Below, piece after piece: positions 35,099 to 44,659 of a stretch of 64,000 nucleotides of DNA. The notes under the pieces were generated by a model. That model did not search any database. It had not been told where the DNA came from and was given only the letters and a program-made list of their open reading frames with translations. A program made the position numbers and the translations under genes. Source of the DNA: Lacticaseibacillus songhuajiangensis (GTDB lineage Bacteria > Bacillota > Bacilli > Lactobacillales > Lactobacillaceae); assembly GCF_003946025.1 (NCBI RefSeq), contig NZ_RHNR01000002.1:1-64000 (forward strand). Reading direction: 5' to 3'. Positions within the stretch are counted from its first letter, which is position 1; the number at the start of each line of letters is the position of its first letter.

Positions 35099-37024
35099 TT
35101 AGCGTTGTGCTTGCACACGCCGCATTAAATTGAAGTACTTGGTGCTGAGTTCTAGCTGCCGCTGCCCGTCGCCGAGACGTTTGGCATCCTTCAGCGCCAT
35201 TTTAATCTTAGTTAACTGCTCCTTGAGCAAGCCTTCGTCGATGACCGCGAGCAGATTCTGCACCGTTTCGGTCTCGACTGGCGGCAAGGTCACACTGAGG
35301 CAGGTGCTAATCAGTGTTGCCTGATCACCAGTTTGTCGCGCCAGAAAATCTTCATAATCTGGCTCTGTGCCGATAACCGGCTCGTGTGCCTGCGCATATT
35401 GAAGCCACTCGCTGATGAGCGCGCCCAAATCATCATCGCCCCATTCGTGCGGCTCAGCCGCAACTGCCAGGGTGGTTTCCGCATCTGTCAGCATGTACGC
35501 CAGCAAGTCACGTTCTGCAAGCTGCAAGCGACTTAAGCGGCGGTCGACTCTACCGCTGGGACTAACGCCTGTGGCATAATCTGACGGTGCCTGGGTATCC
35601 TGCTCAGGCCATGCTGGCTCAGGGCCATATTGCGCGGCGCCGTAATCTTGCGCATATGCGTCAGCCGGCGGTTCTGGCGGGAAGTATTGGTCGCCGCCAG
35701 TGCTACTGGTGGATGCGGACTGTGTTTGCTGCGGCATTTTGTCGAGCTCTGCTTGGAGCACGTCTTGCGGCATGCCCGTTTGATCGGCCAATTGCTGCAT
35801 GTACAGCGCCCGCTCAACACCGTCGGTCACAGATTGAATCTGCTGCAATGCGCTATTGATATAGGTCAGCTTCGCGTGGTCGTTGGCCATGTCCACGCCC
35901 GCTGCGAGGTAGCGCAACGAGAAAGCGGTGGGCGTCAGGACGGATTGCAGCTGCTTTTGGAACGCTTCGGCGCCCTTTTGCTTAATGAATTCGTCCGGAT
36001 CCACGCCACCAGGCAAAATGACGGCAGAAACTGTCAATGAGCTGCCGCGGAGTAAAGTTAGTGCCCGCTGTGTGGCGTCTTGCCCAGGCTGATCACCATC
36101 GTAACAAACCACCAACTGCTTGCCAGTACGTTCAATAATCTGAATTTGCTGACTGGTCAGCGCCGTCCCCATGGAGGCAACACCGCTGTGCACGCCGGCA
36201 CTGTAGGCGCTGATGACGTCCATGAACCCCTCAAATAGGTAAACGGGCTCACCACTACGCGCATGACTGCGGGCTTCGTCGAGGTTAAATAGCAGCTGAC
36301 TCTTGTTGAACAACTCCGTTTCTGGGCTGTTCAGGTACTTAGCATTCTGCTGGTCACTCATCCGGCGGCCGGAAAAACCGACTGTCTCGCCGCGCTCATT
36401 ACGTAGCGGAAACATCACCCGGTTCACAAAGCGGCCGTTCAGCTGCCCGTTATCACGTTCTGAGAACATGCCACTGGCACGCATCTCATCGTCCGTGACT
36501 TGCTGCTGGCGCAAAAAGGTACCCATCAGCTTGGCGTCATCGGGCGCATAGCCAATGCCAAAATGATCAATGACTGCAGCCGACATCCCGCGACCCTCAA
36601 CGTATTTGAGGGCAGCACTGCCACTCTCGGTGTTGAGGAGCAGGTGGTGCATAAAATCTTCGCACATCTTCAGAATCTGCTTCTGCCGCTGCAGGCGGGG
36701 ATTTTCTGGCCGGCTGTATGTGTTGCTCTGAACATCGAGCTGAATTCCGGCGTAATCCGCAACCTTCTTCACCGCTTCGGGAAAATTGAGTTTGTCGAGT
36801 TCTTCAACAAACTTAAACACGTTCCCAGCGCGATGACAGGAGAAACAACTGAAAATCTGCTTTTCTTCGTTGACGGTAAAGGAAGGTGTGTTTTCGTCGT
36901 GGAACGGACACAAGCCAAACAGGTTTTTACCCTGTTTTTTCAGTTGCACCGTTTGCCCGACGTAATCCGCAATGTTAACCGCGTTTTTGATCTCCGTGAT
37001 TTTATCCTCGGGGATTCGAGCCAC
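35099..37024 (-). CDS. dnaG: DNA primase
   Basis: 641 aa. The zinc finger is C39-x2-H42 ... C60-x2-C63 (CPFH, FSCFSC). The TOPRIM catalytic segments are YLFEGFMDVISAYSAG and VVCYDGDQPGQDA. The C-terminal helicase-interaction domain follows a linker of low complexity (about 430-500, rich in Q, P, A, Y). I chose GTG 37024 (MARIPEDKI) with GAGGTGACGGTT upstream; the upstream reading is not family-like. It is first in the operon with rpoD. Confidence 0.95.
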   Translation of the reverse strand: MARIPEDKITEIKNAVNIADYVGQTVQLKKQGKNLFGLCPFHDENTPSFTVNEEKQIFSCFSCHRAGNVFKFVEELDKLNFPEAVKKVADYAGIQLDVQSNTYSRPENPRLQRQKQILKMCEDFMHHLLLNTESGSAALKYVEGRGMSAAVIDHFGIGYAPDDAKLMGTFLRQQQVTDDEMRASGMFSERDNGQLNGRFVNRVMFPLRNERGETVGFSGRRMSDQQNAKYLNSPETELFNKSQLLFNLDEARSHARSGEPVYLFEGFMDVISAYSAGVHSGVASMGTALTSQQIQIIERTGKQLVVCYDGDQPGQDATQRALTLLRGSSLTVSAVILPGGVDPDEFIKQKGAEAFQKQLQSVLTPTAFSLRYLAAGVDMANDHAKLTYINSALQQIQSVTDGVERALYMQQLADQTGMPQDVLQAELDKMPQQTQSASTSSTGGDQYFPPEPPADAYAQDYGAAQYGPEPAWPEQDTQAPSDYATGVSPSGRVDRRLSRLQLAERDLLAYMLTDAETTLAVAAEPHEWGDDDLGALISEWLQYAQAHEPVIGTEPDYEDFLARQTGDQATLISTCLSVTLPPVETETVQNLLAVIDEGLLKEQLTKIKMALKDAKRLGDGQRQLELSTKYFNLMRRVQAQR

Positions 37025-37054
37025 AACCGTCACCTCACAATCAGTGTTTACCAC

Positions 37055-37089
37055 GCAAAAAGTCGCTCCACGAGGGTGCGACTTTTTGC
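37055..37089. terminator. Perfect 12-bp hairpin in the glyS-dnaG gap
   Basis: GCAAAAAGTCGC (37055-37066) pairs perfectly with GCGACTTTTTGC (37078-37089). It could end the glyQS transcript, yet it lies downstream of the dnaG promoter at 37116-37144, so it is also part of the dnaG-rpoD leader. Confidence 0.7.
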
Positions 37090-37115
37090 AACAACTGCAT
37101 AAAAGCGCAAACTAA

Positions 37116-37144
37116 AGTATAGCGCTAATGCAACTAGATTTCAA
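37116..37144 (-). promoter_or_regulatory. Promoter of dnaG-rpoD
   Basis: Minus strand: TTGAAA (37139-37144), 17 nt, TATACT (37116-37121). It lies just past the glyS stop. Start of transcription should be near 37109. Confidence 0.78.
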
Positions 37145-37148
37145 ATGT

Positions 37149-39212
37149 TTACTTGGTCAGAATTGCGGTCAAATCACCGTAACGCGCGACCAGTTGTGCC
37201 AGCTGGCTCATTTGTGCCAAACGGTTGGCCCGCACGGCTTCATCGTCAGCCATAATCATGGTGGCGTCAAAGTACGCGTTGATGGCTGGCGCTAAGGCGC
37301 GCAGCGCAGCAAAATCAGCGGTCGAAACCATCGTGGTGGCCTGCTGGGCGTAGGCGTTAACCGCGGTGTTCAGAGCGCCTTCACTGTCATTTTCAAACAG
37401 CTTAGCCTCGACATTGCCGGTGCTTGGATTCTTTGCGGCAATCCGCACAACCCGGGTCAGCGCCTCAACGTTCCCCTTGAAGTCATCCTGCTTGGCAGCA
37501 GCACTGAGAATTTCAGCGGCTTGCAGTTCCTCGGTCACGTCAGCAACCGGCCGAGCGGTGACGGCGTCCATGATGTCGTGGCGTGTTTTGCCCAGCTGCA
37601 AAAGCTGGCGGACACGATCCTGGAAGAAGTCAACAACTGCAGTAGCGTTCTTGTCGTAATCCAAGTTAGCACTCAGGTTCTTGGCAGCCAGTGCCGAGCT
37701 GATTTCCTTTTGCAGGTCCAGCAGTGGCAGTGACGTGCCGTGGGCAGCGAGCATCCGGACAATCCCGTATGCCTGACGCCGCAGTGCGTACGGGTCGTTG
37801 CTCCCGCTTGGAATCATGTCAACGGCGAAGAAACTGAGCAGTGTGTCCAGCTTGTCCGCCATGGCGAGCATCGTGCCCACCTTGCTTTGCGGCAAGTCGC
37901 TTTCAGCGGCAATTGGCATGTACTGCTCACCCAGTGCCTGGCTGACAACGGCATTTTCACCGTTCAGTTTAGCGTAGTGCGCAGCCATGGTGCCCTGCAG
38001 TTCAGCGAATTCGCCGACCATCCCGGTTACGAGGTCGAACTTGTAGATGCTTGCAGCGCGCTGCAGATTGGCAGCCTCGGTGTCAGTCAGCCCAAACTTG
38101 GTGGCCAGAATACCGGCAATCACTTGTACGCGCTGCATTTTGGCAGCCAGTGAACCGAGCTTTTCGTGGAAGGACACGTTCTGCAACCGCGCAACGTAAT
38201 CTGCAATCGTCTTCTTCTGGTCTTCAGCGTAGAAGAAGGCAGCGTCCTCAAGACGTGCAGTCAGTACCTTCTCGTTACCGCGGATGACGTTGTCCAGGTG
38301 TTCAGCGTTCCCGTTGCGCACCCCGATAAACACGTTAACCATCTTGCCAGAGTTGTCGCGAGCGTAGAAGTAACGTTGATTGTCCTTCATAGACGTAATC
38401 AGAACGGCTTCCGGAATCTGCAGGTACTTGGCGTCGAACTTGCCGGCAAAAGCCGTTGGGAATTCCACCAGGTTGTTGACTTCTTCGAGCAAATCCGCGT
38501 CCAAATCGATGGTCCAGTTGTTCTGGTCAGCGATGGCGTTAATCTGGTCGGCAATGAGCTGCTTGCGTTCGTTCGGGTCAACAATGACCTTCTGGCCGCG
38601 CAGTGCTTCGACGTAGTCCGCAGGCTTCTTGATGTCAACAGCGTGGCCGAGGAAGCGGTGGCCCTGCGTGGTCCGCCCTGCTGCAACATCTAGCAACTGC
38701 ATTGGCACCACCTGATCATCGAGCAGGCTGACAATCCAGTGCACAGGACGAATGAACTCAAAGTCGTACTGACCCCAGTGCATCCGGGTTGGGAAAGTCA
38801 AACTTTTCACAACATCGATGAGACCAGCCAGAATGTCGGCGGCAGGCTTGCCGGCGATTTCCTTGTGCAGGTAAACGTATTCGGTACCTTTGATTTCCTT
38901 GAAAATGATGTCGTCAGGCGTCATGCCTTGACCGCGGCTGAAACCAATTGCTGCCTTCGTCCAGTTGCCGTCAGCATCTTGGGCAATTTTCTTGGCTGGA
39001 CCCTTCACGTCTTCACTGACGTCGTCCTGCTTGGCAGCAAGGCCGGAGATCAGGAGCGTCAGGCGGCGCGGCGTTGCGTACTTTTTGATTTCGCCAAAAG
39101 CCAGGCCGTTTTCCTTGAGGTACTTGGCCGTCTTCTGGGCGAGCTGGTTCAAACTTGGGGTTACGACATGGGCAGGCATGTCCTCGAGGCCGATTTCAAG
39201 TAAGTAATCCAT
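37149..39212 (-). CDS. glyS: Glycyl-tRNA synthetase beta subunit
   Basis: 687 aa, usual length. The beta chain of the alpha2-beta2 enzyme binds tRNA-Gly. Begins MDYLLEIGLEDMPAHVVTP; the HD-like core (ADKLDTLLSFFAVDMIPSGS then NDPYALRRQAYGIVRML) and the C-terminal anticodon-binding domain are visible. The ATG at 39212 follows AAGGAGGACAAGTAAC and lies 1 nt from the glyQ stop. Confidence 0.97.
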   Translation of the reverse strand: MDYLLEIGLEDMPAHVVTPSLNQLAQKTAKYLKENGLAFGEIKKYATPRRLTLLISGLAAKQDDVSEDVKGPAKKIAQDADGNWTKAAIGFSRGQGMTPDDIIFKEIKGTEYVYLHKEIAGKPAADILAGLIDVVKSLTFPTRMHWGQYDFEFIRPVHWIVSLLDDQVVPMQLLDVAAGRTTQGHRFLGHAVDIKKPADYVEALRGQKVIVDPNERKQLIADQINAIADQNNWTIDLDADLLEEVNNLVEFPTAFAGKFDAKYLQIPEAVLITSMKDNQRYFYARDNSGKMVNVFIGVRNGNAEHLDNVIRGNEKVLTARLEDAAFFYAEDQKKTIADYVARLQNVSFHEKLGSLAAKMQRVQVIAGILATKFGLTDTEAANLQRAASIYKFDLVTGMVGEFAELQGTMAAHYAKLNGENAVVSQALGEQYMPIAAESDLPQSKVGTMLAMADKLDTLLSFFAVDMIPSGSNDPYALRRQAYGIVRMLAAHGTSLPLLDLQKEISSALAAKNLSANLDYDKNATAVVDFFQDRVRQLLQLGKTRHDIMDAVTARPVADVTEELQAAEILSAAAKQDDFKGNVEALTRVVRIAAKNPSTGNVEAKLFENDSEGALNTAVNAYAQQATTMVSTADFAALRALAPAINAYFDATMIMADDEAVRANRLAQMSQLAQLVARYGDLTAILTK

Positions 39213-39213
39213 G

Positions 39214-40116
39214 TTACTTGTCCTCCTTTGCTTCTTCGTGCTTGAGCAGTGGGAACCCAAGCTTCTTGCGTTCTTCAACGAACGCACGGGCAACCTTGTG
39301 CGCCATCTTACGGATGCGACTCAGGTAACCAGCACGTTCGGTAACGGAGACCGCACCACGGGCATCGAGCAAGTTAAAGGTGTGGCTGCACTTGAGGATG
39401 TAATCGTAGGCTGGGTGCACCAGACCAAGGTCCATCAGGCGCCAAGCTTCCTTTTCATAGTCGTTGAAGAAGCGCAGCAACATGTCCTGGTCACTTTCTT
39501 CAAAGGAGTACTTGGAGTGTTCGTATTCTGGTTCCTTGAAAATATCGCCGTAAAGGACACCGTCGCCCCATTCGAGGTCGTAGACGGAGTTCACATCCTG
39601 GATGTAGGACGCCAAGCGCTCCACACCGTACGTGATTTCACTCGTAACAGGCGAAACTTCAAGGCCACCGACAACTTGGAAGTACGTGAACTGGGTAACT
39701 TCCATCCCGTCCAGCCAAACTTCCCAACCAACACCGGCACAACCCATGGATGGGTTTTCCCAGTTGTCTTCAACGAAACGAATATCGTGTTCAAGTGGTT
39801 CGATGCCCAGGGCACGCAGCGAATCCAGGTAGTATTCCTGGATGTTCTTTGGTGATGGCTTCATGACCACTTGGAACTGGTGGTGTTGGTACAAGCGGTT
39901 CGGGTTTTCCCCGTAACGGCCATCGGCTGGCCGGCGGGAAGGTTCCACGTAAGCGGCGTTCCAAGGTTCAGGACCAATGGCGCGCAGGAAGGTGTACGGG
40001 CTCATCGTCCCCGCACCCTTTTCCGTGTCGTAGGACTGCATCAACATGCAGCCCTTGCTGCCCCAGAACTGTTGCAGTGTCTGGATCATCGTTTGAACAT
40101 TCATTTTCTTAACCAA
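39214..40116 (-). CDS. glyQ: Glycyl-tRNA synthetase alpha subunit
   Basis: 300 aa. Catalytic chain of the heterotetrameric enzyme: [40 protein letters not shown] and [14 protein letters not shown] are diagnostic. The start is most likely TTG 40116 (MVKKMNVQ), because AGGAGACTGAGCA sits correctly before it; the ATG four codons later is too far from that site. Regulated by the T-box leader at 40206-40425. Confidence 0.96.
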   Translation of the reverse strand: MVKKMNVQTMIQTLQQFWGSKGCMLMQSYDTEKGAGTMSPYTFLRAIGPEPWNAAYVEPSRRPADGRYGENPNRLYQHHQFQVVMKPSPKNIQEYYLDSLRALGIEPLEHDIRFVEDNWENPSMGCAGVGWEVWLDGMEVTQFTYFQVVGGLEVSPVTSEITYGVERLASYIQDVNSVYDLEWGDGVLYGDIFKEPEYEHSKYSFEESDQDMLLRFFNDYEKEAWRLMDLGLVHPAYDYILKCSHTFNLLDARGAVSVTERAGYLSRIRKMAHKVARAFVEERKKLGFPLLKHEEAKEDK

Positions 40117-40205
40117 TGCTCAGTCTCCTTTTTGTTTGGTTCACGGGACAGGCCAGGCATCACGCCAAGTACCCCTGTGGACAGTTACTCTGGTACCGAT
40201 GAGAA

Positions 40206-40425
40206 AATAAAAAACGCCCCTATGCCAAAACTGGCATAGGGACGCTTCATCAGCGCGGTTCCACCCTATTTCGTGCGGTTCATCACAAAACCACACGCTC
40301 TTTCGGAAGTGGCTCAAAAACGCCAATTACTACGCGGATCCGCTCGGCTCACACTCTCCCGAACTCGCTGGTTACGCGCGCAGCAACCCTTTTTCTCATC
40401 GCCTGTTAAACTGTTATCCATTCTA
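40206..40425 (-). promoter_or_regulatory. T-box leader of glyQS
   Basis: Fills the 321-nt gap 40117-40437. The minus strand has the T-box AGGGTGGAACCGCG (about 40252-40266) and a terminator CGTCCCTATGCCA/TGGCATAGGGGCG with TTTTTTA (40206-40245). The likely specifier GGC (Gly) is at 40322-40324 within TTGGCGTTTT. An extended -10 TGC-TAGAAT at 40420-40428 starts it. Uncharged tRNA-Gly should favour read-through. Confidence 0.92.
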
Positions 40426-40437
40426 GCACAGATAAAA

Positions 40438-41256
40438 TTAATTGCTAGTGTCTGGGTGATTTTCGTCGCGTCGGCGCGGCTTCAACGCTTGAATATGACT
40501 GCCCGCGCCGTTCAGTTCATCAAGAAAACGCTTGGCCTTAGGCTGAATGCCGACCAAACCGTCGTAAATCCGGTCAATGACATTCCGCAGTTCACGCCGC
40601 GTGTCTTCGCGAACGGCGACTTTGCCGAGTTGCAACAAGTCTGTTTGTGAAAATAACCGTAAGTAATATACACAGCGCTGACTGGCATGGTAACGCCGCG
40701 GGTCAAGCTCCCAGTGATTGCTGCAAAGCAAACCACCGTATTTGTCCGAGAAATCAAGTGGTAAGTCGCTGCGTCCACAAACACTGCAACCGCGCCAATT
40801 GGGACCAACCCCAAAACTCGGCAGCAATTGAATCTCAGCAATGTTGGTAACTATCTGCGGGTCAGTGCCACTGTCGATGAGTTTGAGGGCCTGTTCGGTG
40901 AAGGCAAACCACTGCGGCAAGGCCTGGTCTTCATCAAACGCGAGGTCAACTAGGGCCAAGATGTAACTGGTATAGGCATTCAGTTCCAAGTCGCTACTAA
41001 TCTGCTTAAATTGCACTGTGCCCCGCACCGTGTTGACGTAGGACAGACCAGAGCCGGACGCAATGGTCCCCACGAAATCGCTCACCGTAAACGGTAAAAT
41101 GGCCGCCGCCATCCTGAAGCCAGGTTTACGGGCCCGTCGGAACAAAAACATGCGCTTACCGAAGCGGTCTGTCAGCATTTTGACCAGCATGTCGCTCTCG
41201 CGATAGTTATAGCGGGCAATAATCAGCCCCCGAAAGTCTTCTGGTGCCCGACTCAT
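40438..41256 (-). CDS. recO: DNA repair protein RecO
   Basis: 272 aa. N-terminal OB fold (GLIIARYNYRESDMLVKMLT, then KRMFLFRRARKPG) and a C-terminal zinc site CSVCGRSDLPLDFSD with later cysteine LLCSNHWEL. RecO works with RecF/RecR to load RecA on SSB-coated DNA. Start ATG 41256 overlaps the era stop by 1 nt (TAATG). Last gene of the phoH-ybeY-dgkA-cdd-era-recO run. No clear terminator separates it from the glyQS leader. Confidence 0.94.
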   Translation of the reverse strand: MSRAPEDFRGLIIARYNYRESDMLVKMLTDRFGKRMFLFRRARKPGFRMAAAILPFTVSDFVGTIASGSGLSYVNTVRGTVQFKQISSDLELNAYTSYILALVDLAFDEDQALPQWFAFTEQALKLIDSGTDPQIVTNIAEIQLLPSFGVGPNWRGCSVCGRSDLPLDFSDKYGGLLCSNHWELDPRRYHASQRCVYYLRLFSQTDLLQLGKVAVREDTRRELRNVIDRIYDGLVGIQPKAKRFLDELNGAGSHIQALKPRRRDENHPDTSN

Positions 41257-42167
41257 TAGCGCAGGTCCTTCTTGTTGTAACCAAGGGTACGCAGGTAGGC
41301 GTTGTTATCCCGCCAGTTCTTTTGTACCTTCACCCAGAGCTTCAGGTTCACCTTCTCACCGAGCAGTGTTTCAATATCACGGCGGGCCTTAATCCCGATT
41401 TGCTTCAGCATGGAGCCGCCCTTGCCGATGATGATGGCCTTTTGTCCAGGACGCTCAACGAAGATATTGGCTTCAATCTGGAGTTTGCCACCAACGTAAT
41501 CCTTCATCCGTTCAACCACGACAGCAACGGCATGGGGCACTTCATCGTGGCTGAGTTCCAGAATTTTTTCACGAATCAGTTCGCCAACAACGAAGTATTC
41601 CGGGTGATCGGTCAGTTCGTCATCTGGATAGTATTGCGGACCTTCTGGCAGGTCTGCAATCAGTTTAGCGAGCAAGTCGTCCACGTTGTTACCCATCGTT
41701 GCAGAGATTGGGAAGATTTCATTGAAGTCGCGCATCTTGCTGTACTCCGTGATGAGGGGCAACAAGTCGTCAGGGTGCACCAGGTCAATTTTGTTAATCA
41801 GCAGGTAGACCGGACTCTTGACTTTTTCCAGTTCGTTGAGGATCCACTTGTCCCCGCGACCAGGTTCTTCATCAGCTGCAACCATGAAGAGCACGGCGTC
41901 CACCTGGTTCAAAGTCGACAGTGCCGCCTGGTCCATGTATTCGTCGAGCTCATTTTGTGGCTTGTGAATACCAGGTGTATCCACAAACACAATCTGGGCG
42001 TCTGGCTGGGTGTAAATCCCGTTAATCTTGTTACGGGTGGTCTGTGCCTTTGGCGACATGATGGCGACCTTCTCACCCAGGATGCGGTTCATGAAGGTTG
42101 ACTTGCCGACGTTAGGCCGGCCGATGATGGCGACGAAGCCGGAACGGTGTTTTGGTTCGTTAGGCAT
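41256..42167 (-). CDS. era: GTPase Era
   Basis: 303 aa; 16S rRNA maturation and 30S assembly GTPase. G1 [15 protein letters not shown]3 [15 protein letters not shown]4 LLINKIDLV, and the C-terminal KH domain with [21 protein letters not shown] chose ATG 42167 ([11 protein letters not shown]) with GGAGATATGCACA; it overlaps the cdd end by 8 nt. Confidence 0.97.
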   Translation of the reverse strand: MPNEPKHRSGFVAIIGRPNVGKSTFMNRILGEKVAIMSPKAQTTRNKINGIYTQPDAQIVFVDTPGIHKPQNELDEYMDQAALSTLNQVDAVLFMVAADEEPGRGDKWILNELEKVKSPVYLLINKIDLVHPDDLLPLITEYSKMRDFNEIFPISATMGNNVDDLLAKLIADLPEGPQYYPDDELTDHPEYFVVGELIREKILELSHDEVPHAVAVVVERMKDYVGGKLQIEANIFVERPGQKAIIIGKGGSMLKQIGIKARRDIETLLGEKVNLKLWVKVQKNWRDNNAYLRTLGYNKKDLR

Positions 42168-42561
42168 TGTGCATATCTCCTTTGACAAATGATCCGGGCA
42201 ACAAGGCAGCGACGGTCGTGTCGTCAATTTCGCCATGCAGGTTGCCGAGGTAAACTGGGGCGTCCTGCGCCATGAATTCGGTCATTACCTGCCGGCAGGC
42301 ACCACAAGGGGCAACGCCGGCATCGGTGTCGGCGACCACAGCGAGTTCGCTGATTTCGTAATAACCGGCACTCGCTGCGGCAAATAAGGCGTTGCGCTCG
42401 GCACACATGGTGAGGCCGTAGGAGGCATTCTCAATGTTGGCACCCGTGAACACTCTGCCATCGCTGGTCAAAGCGGCCGCCCCCACGCCAAAATGCGAGT
42501 ACGGAATGTACGCGTTCTTGCGGGCAGCGATGGCCGCCTGCATCAGTTTTTCTTTAGTCAT
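42160..42561 (-). CDS. cdd: Cytidine deaminase
   Basis: 133 aa, the standard homotetrameric enzyme of pyrimidine salvage that turns cytidine into uridine. [28 protein letters not shown] (Zn Cys and catalytic Glu) and [12 protein letters not shown] are complete. ATG 42561 has GGAGATTGATAGT upstream. It lies between dgkA and era, the usual Firmicutes order. Confidence 0.96.
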   Translation of the reverse strand: MTKEKLMQAAIAARKNAYIPYSHFGVGAAALTSDGRVFTGANIENASYGLTMCAERNALFAAASAGYYEISELAVVADTDAGVAPCGACRQVMTEFMAQDAPVYLGNLHGEIDDTTVAALLPGSFVKGDMHNA

Positions 42562-42580
42562 ACTATCAATCTCCATTTGC

Positions 42581-42967
42581 TTAGAGTAACTGCAACAATG
42601 CCGGACCGAAGATCCACAGGCCGCTGATGACCGCGCCCAGTGCGACCAGCAACACAAACCCTGCCGCCAAATCTTTGGCTTGGCCGGCTAGTTTGTTGAA
42701 GTGTGGCCCGACTGCCGCGTCAACTGTCCGCTCGACTGCTGTATTGAGTGCTTCGGCTGCAAACATACTCACAATGACCAGTAGCAAAACTATCCAGCGT
42801 TGCCACGGCAAACGCAGCAGTGTGGCCGCAGCCATGCTGAGCAATGCCCAGACCAGGTCAAGCCGAGCATTACGTTCATGGCGCAACAAAGCCACCCCAG
42901 CAAGTGCATGCCGGAATGACTGGGGCCAGGTTTTGTTCTTGCCGACCTGTTTACCGTTCGAGGCCAT
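42581..42967 (-). CDS. dgkA: DgkA-family lipid kinase (probable undecaprenol kinase)
   Basis: 128 aa with three membrane helices. The family motif is FAAEALNTAVERTVDAAV (E-x2-N-x-A-x-E), followed by AKDLAAGFVLL. In Bacillus and streptococci this homologue phosphorylates undecaprenol rather than diacylglycerol, feeding the wall-lipid cycle. ATG 42967 overlaps the ybeY end by 17 nt. Confidence 0.92.
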   Translation of the reverse strand: MASNGKQVGKNKTWPQSFRHALAGVALLRHERNARLDLVWALLSMAAATLLRLPWQRWIVLLLVIVSMFAAEALNTAVERTVDAAVGPHFNKLAGQAKDLAAGFVLLVALGAVISGLWIFGPALLQLL

Positions 42968-43412
42968 AGGCAGACAAAATTTTCTCCTGAAGCGGAATCA
43001 TCACTTGCTCATCTTCAGGTTGAATGTGATCGTAACCGTTCAGGTGCAAGAAACCATGGACAACGGTGTATCCGAGTTCGCGTTCAAAACTGTGGTCATA
43101 ATCTTGCGCCTGTTCGCGCACCTTGCCCGGTGCGATGAAGAGGTCGCCGATATTTTCCGGAATGCCGTCGAACCCACTGAGATCCTCGTCTTCCCCATCT
43201 TCAATGGCGAAACTGATGACGTCGGTCACGCGATCGGTATTACGGTACTCACGATTTATCCGGCGAATTTCATCGTCACTGACGATGGTAATCGACATCT
43301 CAGTGTCGTCTGCTGACTGCAGCTCTTGAGCTGCGAAGTCGACCAATTTACGCACGAGTTGTTCGTGCGCCTCATCGAGTAACTTGTCATCGTCAAATAG
43401 TGTCAGGTCCAT
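42951..43412 (-). CDS. ybeY: Endoribonuclease YbeY
   Basis: 153 aa. The zinc site HGFLHLNGYDH is intact, as is TDVISFAIEDGE. It takes part in 16S rRNA 3'-end processing and ribosome quality control. The ATG overlaps the phoH stop by 1 nt (TAATG). The acidic stretch EDGEDEDLSGFDG is longer than in E. coli. Confidence 0.96.
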   Translation of the reverse strand: MDLTLFDDDKLLDEAHEQLVRKLVDFAAQELQSADDTEMSITIVSDDEIRRINREYRNTDRVTDVISFAIEDGEDEDLSGFDGIPENIGDLFIAPGKVREQAQDYDHSFERELGYTVVHGFLHLNGYDHIQPEDEQVMIPLQEKILSAYGLER

Positions 43413-44416
43413 TACTTTTGCTCCTTTGTGTGCTGCGCCTGCCGAACTTGCTGCGCGTTGTCCGCTTCATCGTAGGCGGCAATGATGTTCGCCACGACTG
43501 GGTTGCGCACAACGTCATCGGCGCTGAAGTAGGCGAACTTGACCCGGTCAACGTGCTTCAAGATGTGTTGCACCTGAATCAAGCCACTCTTGTTCTTGTT
43601 CGGCAAATCGATTTGCGAGATGTCCCCATTCACAATCATCTTGGAGTTGAACCCCAGACGAGTCAGGAACATCTTCATTTGGGCCGGCGTCGTGTTCTGC
43701 GCCTCGTCGAGAATTGCGAAGGCAGTGTCAAGCGTCCGCCCACGCATGTAGGCCAGCGGCGCGATTTCAATGACACCGCGTTCCATGAGCCGCGCGGTGT
43801 GCTCCGTCCCCAGAACCGCGTGCAAAGCGTCATAAATAGGTCGCAAGTATGGGTCAACCTTTTCCTTCATGTCACCCGGCAGAAACCCGAGACTTTCACC
43901 GGCCTCAACCGCTGGTCGCGTCAAAATGATGCGTTCAACTTCGCCTGCCTTGAGTGCGGCAACCGCCATGACAACGGCGAGGTAAGTTTTACCGGTACCC
44001 GCGGGGCCAATCCCGAAGGTAATCGCATTGTGCTTAATCGCATTCACGTACTGACGCTGGCCAAAGTTCTTGACGCGGATCGGCGCACCCTTAGCATCCT
44101 TGATGAGGCTCTCACTGTATAGATCTAAGAAATAATCCAGTGTGCCCTTCTTAGCCATTTTGCTGGCGCTGATGACGTCAGGCTGGGCAATTCCGATGCC
44201 GCGCTGCAACAACTCACTCAACTTGCTGAGTACTTGATAAGCCAAGCTCCCGGCATGCGGATCACCTTCGATGCGCACCTCATCGCCTATCTGGCTGAGC
44301 GTGACGCCGAGTTCCTGCGCAATCGTGTCCAGGTTTTGATTATTCACACCAATCAAGCTAATCATCTGGTCGGTGTTACTCAAAATAAAGCGTTTGGAAA
44401 CAGTTTCTTCTGCCAA
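43412..44416 (-). CDS. phoH: PhoH-family ATPase (PhoH/PhoL)
   Basis: 334 aa. N-terminal KH-like part (about 1-110), then an RNA-helicase-like ATPase with Walker A GPAGTGKTYLAVVMAV and Walker B FAILDEAQNTTPAQMKMFL. Often next to ybeY and tied to rRNA processing. I chose TTG 44416 (L/M-AEETVSKRF) because AAGGAGGACTGTCG precedes it with ideal spacing; the upstream ATGs are before this site. An extended -10, TGC-TAAAAT, is at 44443-44451. First gene of the operon. Confidence 0.94.
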   Translation of the reverse strand: MAEETVSKRFILSNTDQMISLIGVNNQNLDTIAQELGVTLSQIGDEVRIEGDPHAGSLAYQVLSKLSELLQRGIGIAQPDVISASKMAKKGTLDYFLDLYSESLIKDAKGAPIRVKNFGQRQYVNAIKHNAITFGIGPAGTGKTYLAVVMAVAALKAGEVERIILTRPAVEAGESLGFLPGDMKEKVDPYLRPIYDALHAVLGTEHTARLMERGVIEIAPLAYMRGRTLDTAFAILDEAQNTTPAQMKMFLTRLGFNSKMIVNGDISQIDLPNKNKSGLIQVQHILKHVDRVKFAYFSADDVVRNPVVANIIAAYDEADNAQQVRQAQHTKEQK

Positions 44417-44621
44417 CGACAGTCCTCCTTGTCCGTGGTTATATTTTAGCATATAATGCAACAACCGCGCGGTTTGTGACGTAATTATACAGCTGTCGCC
44501 ATGAATCTGGTGGATACAGAAACCCGCACGTGTCCGTTATGTGCATAATTGGGGTCATTAAATAGGCGCTCGCTCCGCTACGGATGTGGGCGAGTATGTG
44601 CTGAGCCGCTATTCTCCCAGC

Positions 44622-44652
44622 ACAAAAAAAGACCCGGATTCTCATCCAGGTC
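44622..44652 (-). terminator. Terminator of rpsU-yqeY
   Basis: GACCTGGAT pairs with ATCCGGGTC (plus-strand arms 44631-44639 and 44644-44652), followed on the minus strand by TTTTTTTG. The rest of the gap, 44465-44621, holds the phoH promoter and nothing else I can name. Confidence 0.88.
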
Positions 44653-44659
44653 CTTTCCG

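Noticed and set aside
33898-35133. 411-codon open frame opposite rpoD
   Set aside because: It mirrors the rpoD codons on the other strand; no family-like sequence and no ribosome site. Long antisense frames are common here because of G+C-rich codon use.
40400-40440. Separate terminator for recO
   Set aside because: The hairpins downstream belong to the glyQS T-box; nothing specific to recO is visible.
44465-44620. Possible small RNA between phoH and rpsU-yqeY
   Set aside because: There are weak inverted repeats only (GTGCTG/CAGCAC) and no promoter-terminator pair on one strand.
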